From Cellulomonas carbonis (GTDB lineage: Bacteria; Actinomycetota; Actinomycetes; Actinomycetales; Cellulomonadaceae), in contig NZ_BMEB01000007.1 in the NCBI RefSeq assembly GCF_014636275.1, positions 54,760 to 118,759 of the forward strand: a stretch of 64,000 nucleotides of DNA, read 5' to 3'. Positions 54,544 through 62,556 of this stretch are shown here, in pieces. Under the pieces are notes generated by a model. It was given only the letters and a program-made list of their open reading frames with translations. It made no database searches and was not told the origin of the DNA. Every line of letters starts with the position of its first letter. Positions within the stretch are counted from its first letter, which is position 1. The position numbers were made by a program, and so were the translations under genes.

Positions 54544-56105
54544 GGGCGGACGACGTGACGGCGCGCGACGCGGCCGACGACGCCCAGCCCGACGGTGCCC
54601 AGCCCGACGGTGCCCGACCCGACGATGATCCGACGACGCGCCCGCTGGCCGCGGGGGCGGCCGCGTCGGCGGTGCAGTGGAACTCGATCGCCGTCGCGGG
54701 GCGGCAGCTGTTCCTCGTCGCGTCGAGCATCGTGCTCGCGCGCGTGCTCGGCCCCGAGACGTACGGCGTCATCAGCGCCGCGACGATCTACGTCACGTTC
54801 ACGACCCTCCTGCTCGACCAGGGCCTCGCGTCGGCGCTGATCCAGCGGCCGGCGCTGAGCCGGTGGGCCGCGGGCGCGGTCGCGAGCGCGAACGTCGTCT
54901 CGGGCGTGCTGCTCGCGGTGGCGACGTGGTTCGCCGCCCCGTGGGTCGCCGACTTCTTCTCGGTCGACGAGCTCGTGCCCGTGCTGCGGTGGCTGGGCCT
55001 CGGCCTCGTGGTCAAGTCGGTCGCGATCGCGCCGCGCGCGATGCAGGCCCGCACGCTGACGTTCCGCTCGATCGCCGTGGCCGACGTCGCGGGCGCCGCC
55101 GTCGGAGCCGTCGCGGGCGTCGTCGCGGCGATGCTGGGCGCGGGCCCGGCCGCGATCGTGTTCCAGGTGGTCGCGCTCGACCTCGTCGTCGCCGCCGTGC
55201 TCGTGCGCGCCGAGCGCGGACCCGTGCCGAACCTGCACGTCCGCGAGCTGCGGGACCTGCTGGGGTTCGGTGTCCGCGTGATGGCCACCAACGGCATCGC
55301 GTACTTCTCGCGCAACGCGGACAACATCCTCGTCGGGCGCGTGCTCGGTGTCGTCGCGCTGTCGTACTACGGCATGGCGTACCGCGTGCTCGTCATCCCC
55401 GTGCAGATGATCGGGCAGACGGTGTCGCGCGTCATGTTCCCGGTGTTCTCGAGGCTCGCCGACCGCCGCGACCTCCTCGGCGACAACCTCCTCAAGGCGA
55501 TGGAGATGCTCGCGGTCGTGACCCTGCCGCTCATGGGTCTCCTCGCGGCGGCGTCGCACGAGGTCGTCACCGTGGTGCTCGGGACCGAGTGGCTGCCCGC
55601 CGCACCGCTGCTGACGGTCCTCGCCGTCGCCGGCGCACGCGAGACAGTGGTGTACGTCTCGGGGCCGCTCATGAAGGCGACCGGGCGGGTGAGGCTGCTC
55701 GTGCGCTACGAGCTCCTCGCGACCGCGGTCCAGGTGGGCGGCATCGTGCTGGGGCTCCGCTGGGGGGTCCTCGGGGTCGCGGTGGGGTACACGGTCGCCG
55801 GGTTCCTCCTGACGCCCGTGCTGCTCGTGATCCAGCGGCGGCTCGCGGGCGTGTCGGCCCGGCAGCAGGCCGCCGCGGTGCTCCCGTCGCTGCACGGTGC
55901 GGTGTGGGGCGTCGTCGCGTACCTGCTGGTGACGCTCACGGACCTCGGCCCGCTCGCGACCCTGCTCCTCGGGTCCGCCGCGTACGTCGCGGCGACCGCG
56001 GCGGTCCTGGCCGCGGTCCACCGCGCGGCGACGGTGCGCGCGCTGCGTCGCCTCGCCACCGTCCTGCCCGGGCGGCGCCGCAGGGGCCCGGGGACGACCG
56101 CGTGA
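54540..56105 (+). CDS. Polysaccharide flippase (Wzx/MOP family)
   Basis: This 521-residue membrane protein has a disordered N terminus (about 40 residues) and then 12-14 membrane helices. The start AVQWNSIAVAGRQLFLVASSIVLARVLGPETYGVISAATIYV is the family signature. It should move the lipid-linked repeat unit across the membrane. GTG at 54540 overlaps the upstream stop. No clear Wzy-type polymerase gene is seen nearby, so polymerisation may be done by a gene outside the window or not at all. Confidence 0.94.
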   Translation: MRADDVTARDAADDAQPDGAQPDGARPDDDPTTRPLAAGAAASAVQWNSIAVAGRQLFLVASSIVLARVLGPETYGVISAATIYVTFTTLLLDQGLASALIQRPALSRWAAGAVASANVVSGVLLAVATWFAAPWVADFFSVDELVPVLRWLGLGLVVKSVAIAPRAMQARTLTFRSIAVADVAGAAVGAVAGVVAAMLGAGPAAIVFQVVALDLVVAAVLVRAERGPVPNLHVRELRDLLGFGVRVMATNGIAYFSRNADNILVGRVLGVVALSYYGMAYRVLVIPVQMIGQTVSRVMFPVFSRLADRRDLLGDNLLKAMEMLAVVTLPLMGLLAAASHEVVTVVLGTEWLPAAPLLTVLAVAGARETVVYVSGPLMKATGRVRLLVRYELLATAVQVGGIVLGLRWGVLGVAVGYTVAGFLLTPVLLVIQRRLAGVSARQQAAAVLPSLHGAVWGVVAYLLVTLTDLGPLATLLLGSAAYVAATAAVLAAVHRAATVRALRRLATVLPGRRRRGPGTTA

Positions 56106-57211
56106 CGCACGCGAGCGCGACGACGGGGACGACCGCGTCCGCGGTACCGTCGTCGCCCGACGACGAGGGAGGCCGCTGCGTGGGTGGGACGACCGGGACG
56201 GCCGCGACGACGGGTGGGGCCGGGGACGACGTACCGGACACGGACGCGCAGCCGACGGCCCGCGCCGCGGTGGCGGGCGAGGGATCCGTCACCGTCGCCG
56301 TGCTCACCTACCGACGCCCCGAGGACCTGACGGCCGTCCTGCCGCAGCTCCTCGATCAGCTCCCCGACGCGCTCGCCGAGGTGCTCGTCGTCGACAACGA
56401 CCCGGACGCGAGCGGACGCCCGACCGTCCTGGCCGTGCCGGACGCGCGCGTGCGCTACGTGCACGAACCGGTCCCGGGCATCGCCGCCGCGCGCAACCGC
56501 GCGCTCGCCGAGTCGTCCGCGGACGTCCTGGTCTTCATCGACGACGACGAGCGCCCGTCGCCCGGGTGGCTCGACGCGCTCCTGCGGGTGCACGCGGCCG
56601 AGGGCTCGGCCGCGGTCGTCGGGCCCGTCGTCTCGGAGTTCGAGGTCGAGCCCGAGCCGTGGATCCGCGACGGCGGCTTCTTCGAGCGGCGACGGCCGCC
56701 GACCGGTGCGGTCGTCGAGGCGGCCGCGACCAACAACCTGCTGCTCGACATGCGCGTCGTGCGGCGGCTCGGGCTGACGTTCGACGAGCGCTTCGGGCTC
56801 ACGGGCGGGTCCGACACGCTGTTCACGCGTCGGCTGACCCGCGCGGGGGAGCGCATCGTGTGGTGCGCCGAGGCGCCCGTCGTCGACGTCGTGCCGCGCC
56901 AGCGCCTGACGCGGCGGTGGGTCCTGCAGAAGGCGCTGCGCTCCGGCAACTCGTGGAGCCGCACGTCGCTCGAGCTGGCCGACGGCCCGGTCGAGCGGTC
57001 GGGGGAGCGCGTCCGCCTCGCGCTGCGGGGGGCTGTGCGCGTCGGCGGGGGCGCGGCGCGCCTCGTGCTGGGTGCCGTGACGCGGGACCGCGCGCACCGC
57101 GCGCGGGGGGCCCGGACGCTCGCGCGCGGGCTCGGGCTCGCCTCGGGTGCCTTCGGGTACGTCTACGTCGAGTACCGGCGCACGGCGGCTCGCGCGACCA
57201 CCTCGTCGTAG
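56102..57211 (+). CDS. GT2 glycosyltransferase
   Basis: This 369-residue protein has a disordered N terminus of about 60 residues, then a GT-A domain: VAVLTYRRPEDLTAVLPQLLDQL, the nucleotide motif VLVVDNDPDASG, VPGIAAARNRAL and the metal-binding FIDDDERPSPGWLDALL. The GLTGGSDTLFTRRL motif resembles the catalytic ED region. GTG at 56102 lies in a GTGA overlap. The 3' end overlaps the convergent GT4 gene by 49 bp. Confidence 0.92.
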   Translation: MTHASATTGTTASAVPSSPDDEGGRCVGGTTGTAATTGGAGDDVPDTDAQPTARAAVAGEGSVTVAVLTYRRPEDLTAVLPQLLDQLPDALAEVLVVDNDPDASGRPTVLAVPDARVRYVHEPVPGIAAARNRALAESSADVLVFIDDDERPSPGWLDALLRVHAAEGSAAVVGPVVSEFEVEPEPWIRDGGFFERRRPPTGAVVEAAATNNLLLDMRVVRRLGLTFDERFGLTGGSDTLFTRRLTRAGERIVWCAEAPVVDVVPRQRLTRRWVLQKALRSGNSWSRTSLELADGPVERSGERVRLALRGAVRVGGGAARLVLGAVTRDRAHRARGARTLARGLGLASGAFGYVYVEYRRTAARATTSS

Positions 57212-58302
57212 ACCTCCTCGAGCCGCGCCGTCTGCGTGCGGACGTCGAAGTCGCGCAGCACGCGTGCCCGACCTGCCGCCCCGAGCGTCGCGGCGCGGGC
57301 CGGGTCTGCGAGCAGCGACCCGAGGTGCGCGGCGAGCGCGTCGACGTCGCCCTCGGGCGCGAGGAGCCCGGTGACCCCGTCGACGACGGCCTCGGGGACC
57401 CCGCCGTGGCGGTAGGCGACCACGGGGAGCCCGTGGAGCGCGGCCTCGAGGAACACGATGCCGAACGCCTCCTCCTGACCCTCCGCCGTCGTCCGGGACG
57501 GTCCGCAGAAGACCGCGGCCCGCGCGAGCTCGGCCGCCACGTGCGGCGACGGCAGCCGTCCCAGCAGCTCGAGGTGGACGCCGGCCGCGGTCGCGTCGTC
57601 GGCGAGGACGCGCGCGAGCGGACCGTCACCGACCACCCGGACGGGGACGCCGCGGTACGGCTCGGGCAGTCGGGCCGCGGCCGCGACGAGGTCGCGCGGA
57701 CCCTTGACGTCGACGAGCCGGCCGACGAGGACGACGCCGTCGCGCACGGTCACCGGCGGCGCGGCCGCCTCGACCGGTATCCCGACGTGGTGGACCCGCA
57801 CCTTGTGCTCCGGTGCACCGAGGTCGACGAGGCGCCCGGCGAGGTGGTCGGACACCGCGAGGAGCGTGTCGGCGTACGCGAAGACGTCGCGCAGGCGCTC
57901 GACGTAGCGCGCACCCGCGGCACCCCGCCCGGGTTCGCGCGTGACGTCGTAGCCGTGGAAGGTCACGACGAGGGGGAGGCCGAGCCGCCGCGCGACGGGC
58001 AGCACGCCGACGGCGCTCGTGCCGAAGTGGGCGTGGACCAGCCGTGCTCCGCGCTCGCGCAGGACGCGGTCGTAGACGCCGCGGTGCCCGGTCGCCGCAC
58101 TGAGCCGGTGGGCGGCCCGGCCGACGCGGCCGGGGCCGAACGGTGCCCGGTCGGCGTGGACGAGCGCGTCCGGGACGTCGCGGACCCCGAGGCGGAGGGG
58201 GGCCCACCGCGTCATCGCCGCGAGCTGGTCCCGGACGAAGGTCTGGGACGGCGGGAGCCAGGTCGACTTCCACACCGCGACGACGGGTCGGGGCTCGCTC
58301 AG
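57163..58302 (-). CDS. GT4 glycosyltransferase (WcaL/colanic-acid type), probable CTG start
   Basis: This 379-residue GT-B enzyme contains VWKSTWLPPSQTFVRDQLAAM, VHAHFGTSAVGVLPVARRLGLPLVVTFHGYDVTREPGR, VRVHHVGIPVEA and the nucleotide site EGQEEAFGIVFLEAALHGLPVVAYRHGGVPEAV. The family starts a few residues before VVAVWKSTW. At that point the only codon with a good Shine-Dalgarno (GGAGGAGAGG, 58309-58318 region) is CTG at 58302; the nearest standard start, GTG at 58275, has none. A perfect CRP-like palindrome lies about 60-75 bp upstream. Confidence 0.9.
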   Translation of the reverse strand: MSEPRPVVAVWKSTWLPPSQTFVRDQLAAMTRWAPLRLGVRDVPDALVHADRAPFGPGRVGRAAHRLSAATGHRGVYDRVLRERGARLVHAHFGTSAVGVLPVARRLGLPLVVTFHGYDVTREPGRGAAGARYVERLRDVFAYADTLLAVSDHLAGRLVDLGAPEHKVRVHHVGIPVEAAAPPVTVRDGVVLVGRLVDVKGPRDLVAAAARLPEPYRGVPVRVVGDGPLARVLADDATAAGVHLELLGRLPSPHVAAELARAAVFCGPSRTTAEGQEEAFGIVFLEAALHGLPVVAYRHGGVPEAVVDGVTGLLAPEGDVDALAAHLGSLLADPARAATLGAAGRARVLRDFDVRTQTARLEEVYDEVVARAAVRRYST

Positions 58303-58361
58303 GGTGCCTCTCCTCCGGCCGGCGCGGCGCGTCCCGCGGCGTGATCTGATCGTGACCAAAC

Positions 58362-58377
58362 TGTGACTCGGGTCACA
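58362..58377. promoter_or_regulatory. Perfect CRP/GlxR-type palindrome
   Basis: TGTGACTCGGGTCACA matches the actinobacterial cAMP-receptor consensus TGTGA-N6-TCACA with no mismatch. The nearest start is the minus-strand GT4 (58302), so it most likely controls that gene; the plus-strand promoter at 58533 is about 160 bp away. Confidence 0.75.
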
Positions 58378-58532
58378 TTCGGGGCGGTGCGGACCTGGGC
58401 GAACCGGACGTTCCGACCCTGCCGGGCGAGGGTAGCAATGCGCCTGCGGCCTGCGGGAAGGCCCGCGCCCGCGTCCTCCTCGAAGCGTTAGCACCCGACG
58501 CGGAGGCGTGCACGTCGGCCGGGCGGGGGCTG

Positions 58533-58755
58533 TTGACGGATCACTCGATTGGCCTAACCTCTGACCCGACAGACGGCAGGCGCGCTGGTCCGACGGCCGC
58601 ACCAGCGCGTGCCCCTCCTGCAGTCCGGCCCCGCGCAGCGTGCGACCACCTCGGTCGTGGCCTGCCCGCAGCCAGGCGCGGGAAGGGGGCCTGCGGACTC
58701 TGGTGCTCGGCCGGGACGGTCGTGTGCCGCACGCGACGCACGGAGGAGATGGTCG
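58533..58755 (+). promoter_or_regulatory. Promoter and leader of the beta-helix protein gene
   Basis: TTGACG (58533-58538) and TAACCT (58555-58560) are spaced 16 bp and form the clearest sigma-70-type promoter in the window. A leader near 190 nt follows with a 9-bp hairpin (CGCGCTGGT 58581-58589, ACCAGCGCG 58601-58609). No GEMM-type core or CGGGTGAAA motif is present. The stretch 58378-58532 holds no recognised element. Confidence 0.65.
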
Positions 58756-61026
58756 ATGCGGATCGACGTCGGACTGACGAGAGGGCTGCGCCGTGGCGCG
58801 ACAGCCGCAGCAGTGCTGGTGGTGGCGATGACCGGGGGTGCGCTCCCGGCGACCGCCGCACCCGCTCCAGCGGCACCCGCCCCCACCGGCGCGACCGCCG
58901 CAGCGGTCGTGCCGACCGTCGCGGCGGAGGACCTCCTCGGGGACGGCTCGACGCTCGCACCCGTGGTGCCGCGCCGCGTCGTGAGCAGCGCGATCCTCGG
59001 CCCGGGCAAGTCGGTGACGGTCACGCTGCCGTCCATCCCGGCCGGCTCACGGGGAGCGGTGCTCAACGTGACAGCGGCCGACGCGACCGCGCGCACGACG
59101 CTCACCTCGTGCCTGACCGGCACCCCCTGCCCCGTGACGGCGAAGCTCACCACGGCGCCGGGTCCCGTGACCCCGGGACAGCTCGTCGCGCCGCTCGTCG
59201 GTGCGGACAAGAACAAGGTCAAGATCACGAACAGCAGCGGCACCGTCAAGGTGCACGTCGACCTCAACGGCTACGTGCGTGACGCCGGCGCGAGCGCCGA
59301 CGGCACCTTCGCGCCGGTGACGCCGCGACGGATCATGTCGTGGCAGGCCCTCGGGCAGCAGAAGTCGATGACGCTCACCATCCCCGACGTGCCCGCCGGC
59401 GCGACCGCGGTCGCGCTGGACCTCGGGTACGCCGCCGCGACCCGGCGTGGCTTCGTGTCCGCGTGCCCGACCGGGACGGCGGTCTCGTTCTGCGCGCAGT
59501 CCTCGGTCCTCAACCCGGCGCCGGGCGTCAACCGCTCGAACGTCGCCGTCGTGCGCCTCGGCGGGGCCAAGCGCAACCAGATCACGCTCTACAACCACCT
59601 CGGCTCGGTGCGGCTCAACGCCGACCTCCAGGGCTTCTTCGTGAAGGGCTCGGCGGCCGTGCCCGACGGCGCGCTCCAGGGAGCGACCGGCACGGCCCTC
59701 ACGGCGAACCTCGCCAAGGGGGAGAAGCGCACGCTGCGCCTCAGCGCCCCCGATGGGGCGACGGCAGTGAAGCTCCACGTCAAGGCGGCGAACGCCAAGG
59801 GCGGGACCGCCGTCACGGTGTGCCCCGGGACCTCGGTCGCGGGCTCGTGCGCGGCGACGTCGGTCGTGAACCCCTACCCGGGCAACGACAGCGCCAACGT
59901 GGCGTACATCGGCCTCGGCGGTACCGGCGACGACCAGATCACGGTCGCGAACACGTCCGCGCCGGTCGGCGTGACGGTGTCGGTCGTCGGCTACGCCGTC
60001 CCGACGGACGCCGCACCCGCTCCGGCGCCCGCCCCGGCCCCTGCGCCCGCCCCCGCGCCGGCTCCTGCGCCCGCCCCTGCACCTGCCCCGGCTCCTGCGC
60101 CCGCCCCGGCGCCGGCCCCCGCGCCGACCGACCCGGCGGGCACCATCAAGCCGAACGCGGCGCGGACCGGCGTCCCCGACGGCACGACGCTCAAGCGCCA
60201 CGACGGCGACATGGTCATCACCAAGGCCGGCACCGTCATCGACGGCATGGACATCCACGGGTTCGTCTCGATCCGTGCCGCTGACGTGACGATCCGCAAC
60301 TCCGTCGTCCGCGGCAGCGGGCGCGGCTCGTACAGCACCGGCCTGGTGAGCTGCCTCGAGTCGAGCTGCACGAACGCGCTCATCGAGGACACGACCCTCG
60401 TCCCCAAGACGCCGTCGACCTTCATCACGGGGATCCTCGGCCACGACTACACCGCGCGGCGGGTCGACGTGCACCACGTCGTCGACGGGTTCGGGATCTT
60501 CAACACCGCGAACAGGAGCGCACCGGCGAACGTCGTCATCGAGAGCAGCTGGTGCCACGACCTCAGCTACTTCGCCAAGGACCCGGCGCAGAACAACGGT
60601 CCGACGCACAACGACTGCATCCAGATCCAGGGTGGCTCGAACATCCGGATCGTCGGCAACAACCTCGAGTCGTTCATGTCGACGCGTGCGGGTGACCAGA
60701 CCTACGACGCGCGCAACCGCGGCGCCGGGCTCATGGTCACGCCGAACGTCGCACCGATCACGGGCGTGACGATGGCCAGGAACTGGATCGACGGCGGCTA
60801 CGCCTCGGCGGCGTTCTCGCGCGGGCGGTACTCGACCATGCGCTTCGGGACGTTCACCGAGAACCGGTTCGGTCGCAACCAGTTCGACTTCGGCGGCGGA
60901 TCCAAGTACGTCATCCGCGTCAAGGAGGGCGTCACGTTCGACAAGTCGCTCACGACCAACGTGTGGGCCGACGGCTCGGGCAACCTCGCCCTCGGTCGCG
61001 ACCTGGGCATCCGCTACGACCCGTGA
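58756..61026 (+). CDS. Secreted VPxR-repeat and beta-helix protein
   Basis: This 756-residue protein has a signal peptide, three repeats of about 120 residues (about 60-178, 182-300, 302-415), each with VPRR..., ATAV/VLNVTA, a Cys pair, N.PG, N.A.V.LGG and D..G(Y/F)FV, an Ala-Pro linker (415-458) and a right-handed beta-helix domain (460-756, GTVIDGMDIHGFVSIRAADVTIRNSVVRG), of the pectin-lyase fold type. The last domain may bind or cut a polysaccharide, but no catalytic triad is obvious. ATG at 58756 has GGAGGAG. It resembles the gene at 62557. Confidence 0.88.
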   Translation: MRIDVGLTRGLRRGATAAAVLVVAMTGGALPATAAPAPAAPAPTGATAAAVVPTVAAEDLLGDGSTLAPVVPRRVVSSAILGPGKSVTVTLPSIPAGSRGAVLNVTAADATARTTLTSCLTGTPCPVTAKLTTAPGPVTPGQLVAPLVGADKNKVKITNSSGTVKVHVDLNGYVRDAGASADGTFAPVTPRRIMSWQALGQQKSMTLTIPDVPAGATAVALDLGYAAATRRGFVSACPTGTAVSFCAQSSVLNPAPGVNRSNVAVVRLGGAKRNQITLYNHLGSVRLNADLQGFFVKGSAAVPDGALQGATGTALTANLAKGEKRTLRLSAPDGATAVKLHVKAANAKGGTAVTVCPGTSVAGSCAATSVVNPYPGNDSANVAYIGLGGTGDDQITVANTSAPVGVTVSVVGYAVPTDAAPAPAPAPAPAPAPAPAPAPAPAPAPAPAPAPAPAPAPTDPAGTIKPNAARTGVPDGTTLKRHDGDMVITKAGTVIDGMDIHGFVSIRAADVTIRNSVVRGSGRGSYSTGLVSCLESSCTNALIEDTTLVPKTPSTFITGILGHDYTARRVDVHHVVDGFGIFNTANRSAPANVVIESSWCHDLSYFAKDPAQNNGPTHNDCIQIQGGSNIRIVGNNLESFMSTRAGDQTYDARNRGAGLMVTPNVAPITGVTMARNWIDGGYASAAFSRGRYSTMRFGTFTENRFGRNQFDFGGGSKYVIRVKEGVTFDKSLTTNVWADGSGNLALGRDLGIRYDP
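60019..60128. repeat. Ala-Pro codon repeat encoding the linker
   Basis: A run of GCx-CCx codons (APAPAP...) between the repeat domain and beta-helix. Codon choice varies, so it is likely under selection for a stiff linker rather than pure slippage. Confidence 0.85.
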
Positions 61027-61033
61027 CCGTCGC

Positions 61034-61072
61034 TCCCGACGGGCGCGCACCGCACGTGCGCGCCCGTCGGGA
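61034..61072 (+). terminator. Terminator after the beta-helix protein
   Basis: A perfect 17-bp stem, TCCCGACGGGCGCGCAC (61034-61050) / GTGCGCGCCCGTCGGGA (61056-61072), with a 5-nt loop. Confidence 0.88.
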
Positions 61073-61133
61073 CGGTGACCAGGCGTCCCACCCGACGGTG
61101 CGCCCGACGACCCCGCTCTGCCATAGTCGCCGC

Positions 61134-62153
61134 ATGCCGGCGACCGTGGGAGCAGCGGGGTCGTCCCGTACCCGGCCGCGGTCCGTGGGCGTCGACCTCG
61201 TCCGCGTCCTGGCGATCGTCGCCGTGGTCGTCGGGCACGTCTGGGACGAGCCGACCGTGCGGTCCGTCGTCCACCCGTGGCACGTCCCGGTGTTCTTCGT
61301 CCTCTCCGGCTACCTGTGGCGCGGTGGGCGAGGCGTGCGCGAGGAGCTCGCGCGTCGCGTGCCGACGCTGCTCGTCCCGTACGTCGCCTGGCTGGTCGTG
61401 ATCCTCGCCGTCGTCCTCGGCGTCACGGCGGCACGGGGCGGCCCCGTCGCGCTCGGATCCGTCCGCGACGCGCTGCTCGGCGGCGCGTACGCGGGACGGC
61501 CCTTCTCCGCGTTCTGGTTCGTCACCGCCCTGCTGGTCACCGTGGTGGCCTACCGCGTGCTCGACGGGGCGCCCCGGGCGGTCGTCTGGCTCGTCGCCGG
61601 TACGGGCCTGCTGGCAGGGCATGTGGCAGGGGACGCGCTGGCGGCCGTGCCGCTCTCGGTCGGCCTCGCGCTGCCGTGCCTCGTCCTCGTCGCCGCGGGC
61701 GCCGAGCTGGCCCGGCTGCGTCCGCGCCTGGCCGGGCGGACGGTCCCGTTCGTCGGGCTGGGCCTGGTGGGCGTCGGCGCGGTCGCGGTCGCCGCCGGGG
61801 TGTCGGCGCCCGTCGACCTCAAGCAGGTCGACCTCGGCACGCCCGTCGTGAGCATGGTCGTCGCCGTGACGATCAGCGCGGGCCTCGTCCTGCTCGCCGA
61901 GTGGGGGACGGCGCGGGTGGGCCGGCACACGGCGCGGCTGGTCCTCGACCTCGCCGCCGCGGGCCTCATGGTCGTCCTCTCGCACGCGCTCGTCCTGTGG
62001 TTGCTCGGGACGCCGCACGAGGGACGTCCCCTCGACGCCGCCCTCGCGCTCGCCGTGCCGTGGGGGGTGGGCCTGCTCCTGCTGCGGGTGCCGATCGCCT
62101 CCCGGGTGCTGCTCGGGCGACCGGTGCGGCCGGCGGTCCGCCCGGTGGCGTGA
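61134..62153 (+). CDS. Acyltransferase-3 family membrane protein
   Basis: This 339-residue protein has about ten membrane helices and the acyltransferase-3 pattern: RPRSVGVDLVRVLAIVAVVVGHVWDE with the key His, then HPWHVPVFFVLSGYLWRGGRG. Such enzymes O-acetylate or succinylate extracellular sugars. Its place between two secreted proteins of the locus suggests decoration of the surface polysaccharide. ATG at 61134 follows a CATAGT box by about 8 bp, so it is probably leaderless. Confidence 0.9.
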   Translation: MPATVGAAGSSRTRPRSVGVDLVRVLAIVAVVVGHVWDEPTVRSVVHPWHVPVFFVLSGYLWRGGRGVREELARRVPTLLVPYVAWLVVILAVVLGVTAARGGPVALGSVRDALLGGAYAGRPFSAFWFVTALLVTVVAYRVLDGAPRAVVWLVAGTGLLAGHVAGDALAAVPLSVGLALPCLVLVAAGAELARLRPRLAGRTVPFVGLGLVGVGAVAVAAGVSAPVDLKQVDLGTPVVSMVVAVTISAGLVLLAEWGTARVGRHTARLVLDLAAAGLMVVLSHALVLWLLGTPHEGRPLDAALALAVPWGVGLLLLRVPIASRVLLGRPVRPAVRPVA

Positions 62154-62408
62154 CGTCGGTCGCCCGGCCGGTCGCCCGGCCGGCCGCGCGCCGGTCGCGC
62201 GGGACGGAGCACGACCCGGACCGGGCGGTGCCGCACCGACGCGCACCCGGACCCGACTCGGTCACGACGTCCGATCTGCGCCTTCGATGATCATCCGGGG
62301 TGGTCCGCCGTGCTTCGTGATCCCCATTGCCACGAACCCTCGTGATGAGCAACACGAAATCTCGGTCGGGATGTCCGAATTCGACCGGGAAAAGGCCGCT
62401 TCGTCCCC
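62154..62408. other. Non-coding upstream region with lower GC
   Basis: About 255 bp without a gene. The first part has CCGGTCGCCCGG direct repeats (about 62158-62190). From about 62280 the GC content drops, and GATGTCCGAATTCGACCGG (62370-62388) resembles the flank-plus-motif of sites d and f, perhaps a degenerate copy. Confidence 0.5.
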
Positions 62409-62458
62409 GGTGACGTAGGTCACACGCCCTGGACCGGGTGAAATCCGGCTCGTATGGT
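62409..62458 (+). promoter_or_regulatory. CRP-like site, CGGGTGAAA motif (site g) and promoter
   Basis: GGTGA-CGTAGG-TCACA (62409-62424) matches the CRP consensus in 9 of 10 positions. ACCGGGTGAAATCCGG (62433-62448) is site g. TATGGT (62453-62458) is a good -10 box, predicting a start near 62465, at the 5' edge of the riboswitch. Confidence 0.7.
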
Positions 62459-62464
62459 GGCGGG

Positions 62465-62540
62465 GTCCACGAAAAGGCAAACCTGTCGCGAGGCAGGGGC
62501 GCAAAGCCATGGGACCCCCGCGGTCAGCCAGGCTACCGAA
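62465..62540 (+). ncRNA. c-di-GMP-I riboswitch (GEMM-I)
   Basis: The core reads CACGAAAAGGCAAACC, hairpin CTG-TC-GCGA-GG-CAG with a GNRA loop, GGGGCGCAAAGCC, then GGTCAGCCAGGCTACCG. This is the GEMM-I order: conserved GGCAAACC, the tetraloop that docks into a receptor, the GCAAAGCC block and a 3' GCTACCG arm. It starts at the predicted transcription start and ends 5 nt before the GGAG ribosome binding site of the next gene, so c-di-GMP should control translation or early elongation. The direction of control (on or off) cannot be read by eye. Confidence 0.95.
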
Positions 62541-62556
62541 ACGACGGAGCACCTCT

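Noticed and set aside
58561..58755. A second c-di-GMP riboswitch before the 58756 gene
   Set aside because: There is no GGCAAACC or GCAAAGCC core.
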